The notes beneath the pieces are model-generated. The model saw only the letters and a list, made by a program, of their open reading frames with translations. It made no database searches and was not told the origin of the DNA. Source: Cyanobacteria bacterium OH_CBB_238 (lineage in GTDB: Bacteria > Cyanobacteriota > Vampirovibrionia > Gastranaerophilales > Gastranaerophilaceae). From it: a stretch of DNA of 30,276 nt. Shown here piece after piece: positions 24,699-30,276 of the stretch. The translations under genes were made by a program, and so were the position numbers. The DNA lies in assembly GCA_023409995.1 (NCBI GenBank), contig JAEYQN010000067.1:1-30276 (forward strand), in the 5' to 3' direction. Numbering within the stretch: position 1 is the first letter of the stretch; every line of letters begins with the position of its first letter.

Positions 24699-25206
24699 TT
24701 TGATTTATTCCTCCTGCATAATTTTCACAATTCCACGCAATATTTAAGAACGAAATTATAGAACTCTCATTTATAATTCGATCTAAAGCCAACATTAAAA
24801 GCGTTGTATCTTCTCCATCTTGCAAACTAACTCCCTGAATAAACTCTAAATCAGTATATGCCGGTAGCTTACTTATACTTTTCTGATTTATTTGATAGAA
24901 CTTACAAAAAAAGTCTACAATAAGACCTACGCATTTATGTTGCCCTCTGAAAAGAACTACAACAAAAGCAACGCAAGTTTTATTCGAGTTGTTATTATTA
25001 TTTTTTTCTAATAATACCCGTAAGTCGAGAACTGGTATAATTGAGTCCTCTGCTGCTAAAATCCCATTTACAGAAACTGGAGCATTAGAAATCGGTATTA
25101 TTGTGGGATTCCCCAACACACCAACTAGAGAATTAATTGGTAGAGCGCATGTTTTGTCTCCTACCCTAAAAGATATATATTTTGTTGTTGATTGACTTTC
25201 TATAAT
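24688..25206 (-). CDS. CheW-like coupling protein with no standard start codon
   Basis: Single CheW domain: YISFRVGDKTCALPINSLVG, LGNPTIIPISNAPVSVNGIL, SIIPVLDLRVLLEK, CVGLIVDFFCKFYQI and FIQGVSLQDGEDTTLLMLALD. The first standard start in frame is GTG at 25119, but that would remove the first strands of the fold, which are clearly encoded upstream with no interruption. The frame is open back to a TGA at 25216-25218. In that stretch there is no ATG, GTG or TTG; AAAGGA (25211-25216) is followed by ATT at 25206 and ATA at 25203. Starting at ATT gives 172 residues, the same length as the neighbouring CheW. The end given here is that inferred start. A mutated start that leaves only the truncated GTG product is the alternative. 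Divergent N-rich loop (NNNNSNK) near the middle. Confidence 0.85.
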   Translation of the reverse strand: MIESQSTTKYISFRVGDKTCALPINSLVGVLGNPTIIPISNAPVSVNGILAAEDSIIPVLDLRVLLEKNNNNNSNKTCVAFVVVLFRGQHKCVGLIVDFFCKFYQINQKSISKLPAYTDLEFIQGVSLQDGEDTTLLMLALDRIINESSIISFLNIAWNCENYAGGINQNGF

Positions 25207-25262
25207 AAAGTCCTTTCACTCTATAAATCAAGAAATTAAAGCAAATAATTTTTCTTAACTCT

Positions 25263-25405
25263 ATAGAACTAATCGCATGCCCCTTAGCGAGAAATGCAAA
25301 ATACTTCCTATAAATATTCCAAACAATGATAATTACTAACTTTACCTTAGTTAAAAGTCATAAATAATATTGCTTCCAAATAATAATATACCCCATTAGT
25401 TCTAT
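25263..25405. repeat. 11-base inverted repeat flanking the chemotaxis promoter
   Basis: ATAGAACTAAT (25263-25273) recurs in inverted orientation as ATTAGTTCTAT (25395-25405). The right arm lies within the spacer of the putative minus-strand promoter, and the left arm in the leader of the cheW transcript. In addition ATATACCC occurs twice (25386-25393 and 25419-25426), 33 bases apart. The intergenic region 25207-25483 holds no gene. A regulator-binding role is inference. Confidence 0.35.
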
Positions 25406-25412
25406 TTGTCAA
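25383..25412 (-). promoter_or_regulatory. Putative promoter of the cheW-cheW-mcp operon
   Basis: On the minus strand a perfect TTGACA (25407-25412) is followed by TATATT after 16 bases (25385-25390) or TATTAT after 18 (25383-25388). The start would be near 25376, giving a leader of about 170 bases before the CheW-like gene. Confidence 0.55.
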
Positions 25413-25436
25413 TACGAAATATACCCTTTGAGTATC

Positions 25437-25465
25437 TTATATTTAATCTATGTACACTTTATAAT
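25437..25465 (+). promoter_or_regulatory. Putative promoter of the XRE regulator gene
   Basis: A perfect TATAAT (25460-25465) lies 18 bases before the ATG; the 17-base-spaced -35 (TTATAT) is poor. The two divergent promoters are about 25-50 bases apart. Confidence 0.45.
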
Positions 25466-25483
25466 AATAGATTGAGGTAAATT

Positions 25484-25807
25484 ATGAATACCGGCAAAAA
25501 ACTACAAGTTCTCTTTGGTATGAATGTTAAAGAATTGCGTAACAATATGGGCTTAACCCAAGATCAATTAGCCGAAAAAGCAGACATTGCAACAAGAACA
25601 CTAGGAAAAATTGAACGTGGGGATATTTTTGTGTCTGCAGCCACTCTAGTTAGTTTGTCCCGTGCTTTAAAGGTGGATGTCAAAGAACTATTCGAATTTA
25701 ACCAAGAGAGAACAAATAATGATATAAAAGCAGAAATTATAGAGGCTCTTAATAGCGATAACGTTGATTATAAATTTCTGTATAAAGCTTTAAAACTATC
25801 AAGGTAA
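25484..25807 (+). CDS. XRE-family (Cro/CI-type) HTH transcriptional regulator
   Basis: A 107-residue DNA-binding protein. The HTH (about 13-67) is canonical: ELRNNMGLTQDQLAEKADIA, TRTLGKIERGDIFVSAATL and VSLSRALKVDVKELFEF. The C-terminal 35 residues are charged helix with no sensor domain, probably for dimerisation. A good ribosome site (GAGG, 7 bases off) precedes the ATG. It is divergent from the chemotaxis operon and may control itself and that operon, but target sites are unproven. Confidence 0.92.
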   Translation: MNTGKKLQVLFGMNVKELRNNMGLTQDQLAEKADIATRTLGKIERGDIFVSAATLVSLSRALKVDVKELFEFNQERTNNDIKAEIIEALNSDNVDYKFLYKALKLSR

Positions 25808-25850
25808 TCCAAAATCTTAACTTAATTATAATGCCATACGGAAAGCAAGT

Positions 25851-25952
25851 TTTTCTTATTGCAATTACTGCAATTAAATTCATATACTTGCCAGCTCTAG
25901 CCTCCATTGATAGCCTATCATTTTTTAGAAGATCAATTTTAAATAATGCTGC
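25851..25952 (-). other. Open fragment, possibly a decayed RNA polymerase omega-like piece
   Basis: In the 163-base gap between the XRE gene and the next gene, the minus strand reads DLLKNDRLSMEARAGKYMNL and then IAVIAIRK without a stop. The arrangement L-L-K...x-x-x-Y-x-x-L-I-x-V-I-A-x-R faintly recalls RpoZ (omega). After this the frame continues antisense to the XRE gene and has no further similarity. No ribosome site is seen. This is a weak impression, not an annotation. Confidence 0.15.
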
Positions 25953-25970
25953 TTAAAACACTAATTTTCT

Positions 25971-26564
25971 CTATTTTTGATTAGATTCGATACACTTTGA
26001 AATTTTTGAAAAAACAGAATTAGATTGACTACTACTCGAATATAAAAACTGTTTTTGCCCAGAAATATAGTTTGCCTTGCTTGAGTTATCATTTTTATTA
26101 AGATGCTTATTTTTAATCATTGTAGCAAGTGGAGTGGCAACCAATGGAACAATAATCCTTTCTCCAATAACTCCTGAAGTAATCAATGTTAAAGCTGACG
26201 TAAAACCTTTTTTAGCAATGCTAAAAACTTCAGGCGATTTACTCTCAAGATGACCAAATAGTGTTTTACACATTTTTTGCTGAAGCTTTCTGTTGCTTAT
26301 CGCAAAACCAATCGCAAGTTGGACAAAACATGTAGTCATTCCACTGGCTAAATCCAGTGCAGCAACAAAACCTCTTTTTTCCTTTGGAATTTCTTCATTT
26401 TTTCTACTTTTATCATATCTAAATGCATATACAATTGCATCTTTTAAAACATTTGAACCAACCAAAAGTCTTGCTGCAAGGACATCGTCATTAATGACCT
26501 TTTCAGCATGTTTTTTCATTAATTTACTATCTGACAAATTATAAAGAACTTTTGAAACTATCAT
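25971..26564 (-). CDS. Hypothetical cassette protein B, second copy
   Basis: Unknown function. The 197-residue protein is collinear with the 27247-27735 product: AARLLVGSNVLKDAI (30-44), IPKEKRGFVAALDLASG (about 59-75), CFVQLAIGFAISNRKLQ, and RIIVPLVATPLATMI (about 137-151). Two hydrophobic stretches (about 66-88 and 120-151) suggest membrane association; there is no signal peptide. Compared with its paralogue it has an extra S/N-rich tail of about 35 residues. Its ATG overlaps the stop of the upstream cassette-A gene by 4 bases (ATGA), a sign of translational coupling. No catalytic motif is visible. Confidence 0.8.
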   Translation of the reverse strand: MIVSKVLYNLSDSKLMKKHAEKVINDDVLAARLLVGSNVLKDAIVYAFRYDKSRKNEEIPKEKRGFVAALDLASGMTTCFVQLAIGFAISNRKLQQKMCKTLFGHLESKSPEVFSIAKKGFTSALTLITSGVIGERIIVPLVATPLATMIKNKHLNKNDNSSKANYISGQKQFLYSSSSQSNSVFSKISKCIESNQK

Positions 26565-27139
26565 TGAGAACCAACGTCCTTATTATCTTTTGGAGTAGGT
26601 GTAATAAATGATTTCATTATTTTAGGATAAGCCCAATTTGTAATAGAAGTAACAATAGGAATAGCTGCAATAGCAACCAAAATACCTACCCGATCTTTAA
26701 AGACACCAAGTTTTTCTTCAACTATATCAAACTGTGGACCTTTTGCTACGTCTTTAACATTAAAGCCTTGAGCTAATTTACCCTCTTTAGATAAAGTATC
26801 TATATATTTTCCAACCTTATTTAAAGCAAGCAGTTGAATCGTTATGGTTAAAGCTGCTTCAATTGGTTGTTTCCAAGCTGAATATATTTTTGTATCTTTG
26901 TCCTCTTTAGAAATTGGATTAAATGCAATGATGAAAGGAGCAATAAGCATTTTCCCAAATGCATTTACCATATTTGCGACTTTTTCTCCACCTGCCTTTG
27001 CAAATCCGACCGAAAATTTAACTAAATTGGACTCACCAGATACAGTTTTTGCAAGATCAATGTTCCCAGTGAATGAAGTATCCCTGGATTTTGTAGTACT
27101 ATTTGATGTTTTTAATGACGTAATTTTATTGACAATCAT
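26561..27139 (-). CDS. Hypothetical cassette protein A, second copy
   Basis: Unknown function, 192 residues. It opens with a polar N-terminus ending in SFTGN (22-26). It is homologous along its length to the 27722-28375 product: GGE (50-52), GKMLIAPFIIAFNPISKED (62-80), YSAWKQPIEAAL (86-97), and RVGILVAIAAIPIVTSITNW (about 149-168) followed by YPKIM. Three hydrophobic stretches (about 62-76, 92-108, 150-168) suggest a small membrane protein. The loop FNP-S-K-E-x-K and the motif AWKQPI are the best conserved parts and would be a useful family signature. It overlaps the next gene (B) by 4 bases. No nearby ribosome site; TGGTAATAT, an extended -10-like element, ends about 10 bases before the ATG. 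Confidence 0.82.
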   Translation of the reverse strand: MIVNKITSLKTSNSTTKSRDTSFTGNIDLAKTVSGESNLVKFSVGFAKAGGEKVANMVNAFGKMLIAPFIIAFNPISKEDKDTKIYSAWKQPIEAALTITIQLLALNKVGKYIDTLSKEGKLAQGFNVKDVAKGPQFDIVEEKLGVFKDRVGILVAIAAIPIVTSITNWAYPKIMKSFITPTPKDNKDVGSQ

Positions 27140-27246
27140 ATGTTTACATATATTACCATTATTTTCTTGAAGATATAATCAACAAAAAAGCCGTGATTAA
27201 ATTTTATTGCCAATTATTTAATATATGTTACATAATAATATTAGGA

Positions 27247-27735
27247 CTAACTAGGCTCCTTTTGGGCAGAGTTTTTTCTACTTATCAAACTCGCAATAGG
27301 AGTTGCAAGAAATGGTACCAATATCCTTTTTGCAAAAACTGTAGAAATTAATAGGGACGAAATTATTGCAAGGCCGGTATTACATTTTTCCAATGCTTTT
27401 ACCTTTTTTGCCTTTATCAAATCTTGAAATAATAAGCTGCTCACCCTATTTTGAATATTCTTATTAGCTATTGCAAAACCAAGAGTAAGTTGACTTAAGC
27501 ACGAAAGCACTCCTGTGGATAAATCAAGGGATGCTACAAGTTTGCGTTTCGTTCTTGGAATTTTATCATTGTTCATAGCTTGCTTATAAGAACTGGTATA
27601 TTCGAAAGCATCCTTTGCAACGCTTGCACCAACAAGTATTTTTGCCGCATAATTAGGATTTGTCATGGATTTTTCTATGTGGGCAACTAATGATTTATTA
27701 TTTGCAATATTTTTGATAATACTAGATACATTCAT
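27247..27735 (-). CDS. Hypothetical cassette protein B, first copy
   Basis: Unknown function, 162 residues. Conserved with the 25971-26564 product: AAKILVGASVAKDAFEY (about 30-46), IPRTKRKLVASLDLSTG (about 60-76), QLTLGFAIANKNIQ (about 82-95), and RILVPFLATPIASLI (about 137-151). Two hydrophobic regions (about 67-90 and 121-151) suggest a membrane hairpin. It lacks the S/N-rich tail of its paralogue. Its start lies 14 bases inside the 3' end of the upstream cassette-A gene, so the two are translated together. Confidence 0.8.
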   Translation of the reverse strand: MNVSSIIKNIANNKSLVAHIEKSMTNPNYAAKILVGASVAKDAFEYTSSYKQAMNNDKIPRTKRKLVASLDLSTGVLSCLSQLTLGFAIANKNIQNRVSSLLFQDLIKAKKVKALEKCNTGLAIISSLLISTVFAKRILVPFLATPIASLISRKNSAQKEPS

Positions 27736-28375
27736 TATAATTCTTACTCTTATTTACAGTACTCGATTCTTGAGCTTTTAACTTTTTCTGATGGACAACA
27801 TTTATAACCCTTGGATGTAACCAATTTGTTATACCGCAGACAATAGGCATGGAGACCATTGCAGCTACAAAACTTATCCTTCCTTTTAGAATGTTAAGAC
27901 GCTTTGTATTTTGATCGAACAATTTTTGATCAGTTGTTTTTAATGAATATAAGTCCCCCAAAGCACCTCTTGATGCAAGTTTATTAAAGTTTTTATTAAT
28001 ACTTGAAAGGATTAGTAACTGTGCACCAAGATTTACCACTGCGCTGATTGGCTGTTTCCATGCCATGTAAGATTTGTTCTCTTTTTTTTCTTTAGACAAA
28101 GGATTAAATACAATAATTAAGGGGGCAATAAAAGCTTTGCCTGCACCATTGAACAAGATTGTTTCCAGTTCTCCACCACATCTTGAGCACATATAGAAAA
28201 ACTTGCTCCTTAAACTCATGTAAGAATTTTTATTTTTAAGATGTTTTATTATCTTTGTAAAATCTGCTCCAAAGGCCACATTGTTATTATTCTTAGTCGA
28301 ATACTGATTTATATATCTGCTTTTATTCAATCTTAAATTTGTTCTTACACTTGAGTTTGTAATTGCTTTAAGCAT
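27722..28375 (-). CDS. Hypothetical cassette protein A, first copy
   Basis: Unknown function, 217 residues. It opens with an N/R/K-rich region of about 30 residues ending in NNVAFGADF (31-39), the same kind of motif as SFTGN in the paralogue. Shared blocks are GGE (67-69), GKAFIAPLIIVFNPLSKEK, YMAWKQPISAVVNL and RISFVAAMVSMPIVCGITNW followed by LHPRV. Unlike the paralogue it carries a cysteine pair just before GGE (MCSRCGGE, C63 and C66), which could bind metal or form a disulfide. Three hydrophobic stretches suggest membrane association. The gene starts 89 bases after the sensor-kinase stop on the same strand; a purine run GGGAAAAGGG lies about 14 bases before the ATG. Confidence 0.8.
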   Translation of the reverse strand: MLKAITNSSVRTNLRLNKSRYINQYSTKNNNNVAFGADFTKIIKHLKNKNSYMSLRSKFFYMCSRCGGELETILFNGAGKAFIAPLIIVFNPLSKEKKENKSYMAWKQPISAVVNLGAQLLILSSINKNFNKLASRGALGDLYSLKTTDQKLFDQNTKRLNILKGRISFVAAMVSMPIVCGITNWLHPRVINVVHQKKLKAQESSTVNKSKNYNECI

Positions 28376-28464
28376 GCAATGATATAACCCTTTTCCCTAT
28401 TACATGCTCTATACTAAATCAATAATGTTAGAGTTTTATTAGAGTAAAACAGTTTTTACAATTT

Positions 28465-30234
28465 TTATTTTGGCAAGTGTAGAGAAAACACAGAACCTTT
28501 ATTGACAATGCTTTCAACTGTAACAAAACCTTTATGTGCCTGTGCAATATGTTTCACAATTGCAAGCCCTAAGCCAGTACCACCCGCGCTTCGACTCCTA
28601 GCTTTATCAACTCTATAGAATCGTTCAAATAGCCTAGGAATATGATCTTGCGGTATTCCGCAACCGAAATCTCTGACGTTAATTATAATTTCATTACTTT
28701 TTTCATATGCATCTACTATTAATTTTTCATCATAATTACTGTATTTAATAGCATTATCAACAAGATTTACTATTGATTGTTCTATTAAAGAAGAATTTAT
28801 TTTAAGCTTCATTGCTTCATCTACACTAAGCTCTATATTTATATTTTTGTCATTAGCTTTTAATTGACATACTTCAATAGCGCTTTCCAAAACGTCTTTT
28901 AAGAAGCACTCTTCTCTTTTTATTTCACTATTTTCATTACCTTGCTCAATTTTAGAAAGACTTAAAAGATCGTCTATAATTAAATTTAATCTATCTGCAT
29001 GTTTCCTTATAATCTCTAAAAAGTGGACAGTTTCCCCATTATCTTTAAGGTCCGACTCTAATAATGTTTCTACAAATCCCTTTATAGAGGTAATTGGGGT
29101 TCTCAATTCATGAGAGACATTTGCGACAAAGTCTTTTCTTATATTTTCTAACTTTCTCAGGTGAGTAAGGTTATTTAATACGACAACTGCACCAATGTTT
29201 TCATTATTATGGTCACGTAAAACTCTACTTCGAGCCTGCAAAAACAAATCTTCTTTGTGATTTAATGTAATGTACTCTTCAAATTGCTCACTACCTGCAA
29301 ATGTTTTTTTTATGAATTGATGAAGAGCTGTCTTTCCAGTTATATCCTTAATTTTTAATCCTTTTACTTCATCCTTATTTACTCCAAGCAAATTTGCTGC
29401 AGCATCATTCATTTTTATAATTCTTTTATGTATATCAACGGCAATTACGCCCTCTTCCATGCTTGAAAACACAGCATCTTGCTGCATCTTCTGCTGCATT
29501 ATTGTCGTTATTCTTTGATTTAACTGACCTGCCATATTATTTAATGCATTTGCCAAATTATTCATCTCTCTTTGAGCAGGAACAGAAATGGAATAATTTA
29601 AATTACCCTGAGCAAAATTTCTGGCTCCTTCTTCTATATCTTCCAGAGGTTTTTTTATTCTTCTTGAAATATACCAACTGAAAAAAGCTGCAATTATAGC
29701 AATAATAATCCCTGAAATAACAATTTTCCAATATAGGCTATTTAGTGTTTTATCAATAAATGATAAGGGGATGGATAATCTAATCACTCCTGAAAGCTTG
29801 CCATTTTTAGCCACTGGGAGAGCTACATACAGCATGTCTGTTTTTAAAGTATGGCTATATCTGACTGAATTGCCTTCATTACTATTAAGTGCTTGAATGA
29901 CTTCTGGCCTATTAGCATGATTATCTTCTAATAATGGCTCTTGTGCCGAATCGCCCAAAACTTCACCAGATGGTGAAATTATTGTAACCCTTGCATTTAT
30001 TTGACTTCCCAGCTTTTTACATAAGTTATCAATTTCTGCATTTTTTCGCTCACTTATAAGATCAGCGGATAACTCTCTTACTAATTTTGCCCTAATTTCA
30101 ATATCTGACTGTATTTTTTTGCTAAGAAAACTCTTCAACTCTATTGAAACGAGTAATGATATGCTAACCAAAATGATAACAATTATTGCTAAATACGAAG
30201 GATATAACTGCCATAGGAGTTTTTTATTTTTCAT
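28465..30234 (-). CDS. Sensor histidine kinase, PhoR/WalK type
   Basis: Membrane two-component kinase, 589 residues. Order: TM1 (about 12-31), extracytoplasmic sensor (about 32-168) with VTIISPSGEVLGDS typical of PhoR-like dCache/CHASE folds, TM2 (about 170-188), HAMP (about 189-243, RRIKKPLEDIEEGARNFAQG), PAS (about 250-360, SSMEEGVIAVDIHKRIIKMN), HisKA with phospho-acceptor H375 (FVANVSHELRTPI), and HATPase with N494 (NLVDNAIKYS), D522 (RDFGCGIP), FERFYRVD and GTGLGL (552-557). Its ATG overlaps the stop of the upstream response regulator (TAATG), with GGAG 8 bases before the ATG. The architecture fits phosphate (PhoR) or cell-wall (WalK) sensing; which one is not settled. Confidence 0.95.
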   Translation of the reverse strand: MKNKKLLWQLYPSYLAIIVIILVSISLLVSIELKSFLSKKIQSDIEIRAKLVRELSADLISERKNAEIDNLCKKLGSQINARVTIISPSGEVLGDSAQEPLLEDNHANRPEVIQALNSNEGNSVRYSHTLKTDMLYVALPVAKNGKLSGVIRLSIPLSFIDKTLNSLYWKIVISGIIIAIIAAFFSWYISRRIKKPLEDIEEGARNFAQGNLNYSISVPAQREMNNLANALNNMAGQLNQRITTIMQQKMQQDAVFSSMEEGVIAVDIHKRIIKMNDAAANLLGVNKDEVKGLKIKDITGKTALHQFIKKTFAGSEQFEEYITLNHKEDLFLQARSRVLRDHNNENIGAVVVLNNLTHLRKLENIRKDFVANVSHELRTPITSIKGFVETLLESDLKDNGETVHFLEIIRKHADRLNLIIDDLLSLSKIEQGNENSEIKREECFLKDVLESAIEVCQLKANDKNINIELSVDEAMKLKINSSLIEQSIVNLVDNAIKYSNYDEKLIVDAYEKSNEIIINVRDFGCGIPQDHIPRLFERFYRVDKARSRSAGGTGLGLAIVKHIAQAHKGFVTVESIVNKGSVFSLHLPK

Positions 30235-30276
30235 TATTCAGTCTCCGTAAATTTATATCCGACCCCACGCACCGTC
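30234..30276 (-). CDS. Response regulator, OmpR/PhoB family (C-terminal end only)
   Basis: The right edge holds the last 13 codons of a gene, TVRGVGYKFTETE, before a TAA at 30234-30236. TVRGVGYKF is the C-terminal beta-hairpin of OmpR/PhoB winged-helix regulators. The gene shares one base with the sensor-kinase ATG, so the two form one operon. The rest lies outside the window. Confidence 0.85.
   Translation of the reverse strand, partial: TVRGVGYKFTETE

Larger units (their letters stand above)
25971..28375 (-). repeat. Tandem duplication of a two-gene A-B cassette
   Basis: Copy 1 is A (27722-28375) overlapping B (27247-27735) by 14 bases. Copy 2 is A (26561-27139) overlapping B (25971-26564) by 4 bases. 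Order, strand, overlap and conserved protein motifs are the same in both, but the DNA has diverged strongly, so the duplication is old and both copies have been kept open. Confidence 0.85.

Noticed and set aside
25831..25956. A 41-codon plus-strand ORF between the XRE gene and cassette B
   Set aside because: No ribosome site, no recognisable motif, and it is antisense to the equally weak minus-strand fragment; open by chance in AT-rich DNA.
28443..28458. Small hairpin after the sensor kinase
   Set aside because: Six almost pure A-T pairs with no proper T tract on the minus strand; too weak for a terminator.
1..30276. CRISPR array, insertion sequence or transposase, phage genes, rRNA
   Set aside because: I saw no regularly spaced repeats, transposase motifs with terminal inverted repeats, phage structural genes or rRNA sequence anywhere in the window.

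Overview
The window is AT-rich, gene-dense bacterial chromosome (30,276 bases). About 25 protein genes can be supported, with one tRNA, one partial gene at the right edge and at least two decayed genes. The long RecG with an N-terminal extension, the CHASE2-type adenylate cyclase, the split transketolase and the many short hypothetical proteins with an N-terminal 'hydrophobic-S/A-F-x-G/A' motif suggest a non-photosynthetic relative of Cyanobacteria (Melainabacteria/Vampirovibrionia, perhaps Gastranaerophilales). This is inference from gene style; no marker gene in the window proves it. A GT39-type glycosyltransferase with its likely lipid-sugar partner, a TolC-type outer-membrane protein and a TagA/WecG transferase point to a diderm envelope with surface polysaccharide or glycoprotein.

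Layout. 71-4461: adenylate cyclase and recG, sharing one base. 4466-7132: a polytopic GT39-like transferase divergent from a DPM1/GtrB-like GT2. 7194-9927: a TolC-like efflux protein, then a GlmS-isomerase-like SIS protein. 9920-12648: purH followed by an Fsr-like MFS transporter (minus strand). 12757-13380: a hypothetical gene. 13513-16573: RlmD-like rRNA methyltransferase preceded by a 14-codon upstream ORF, a secreted alpha/beta hydrolase, and a LOG-family phosphoribohydrolase. 16625-21573: a tight run of tagA/wecG-like, two transketolase halves, ftsE, ftsX and an HDOD gene, ending at tRNA-Ser(GCU).

21728-22545 is a gene graveyard between the tRNA and a chemotaxis operon. It holds a frameshifted small membrane protein with a CxxC motif, a terminator-like hairpin, a remnant resembling a Fic protein, and a very strong terminator. 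22546-25206 (minus) is a chemosensory operon: two overlapping cheW-type genes and an MCP. The first cheW-type gene has no ATG/GTG/TTG at its true N-terminus. A divergent XRE regulator follows.

25971-28375 is the most novel part: a two-gene cassette of unknown membrane-associated proteins (A then B, overlapping) present twice in tandem, with the copies clearly diverged. It lies downstream of a PhoR-like sensor kinase (28465-30234) whose OmpR-type response regulator runs off the right edge.

The genes mostly serve envelope building (glycosyltransferases, FtsEX, TolC), signalling (cyclase, HDOD, MCP/CheW, kinase) and housekeeping (RecG, PurH, RlmD, transketolase). The candidates for something undescribed are the duplicated A-B cassette and the use or loss of start codons in and near the chemotaxis/graveyard region.
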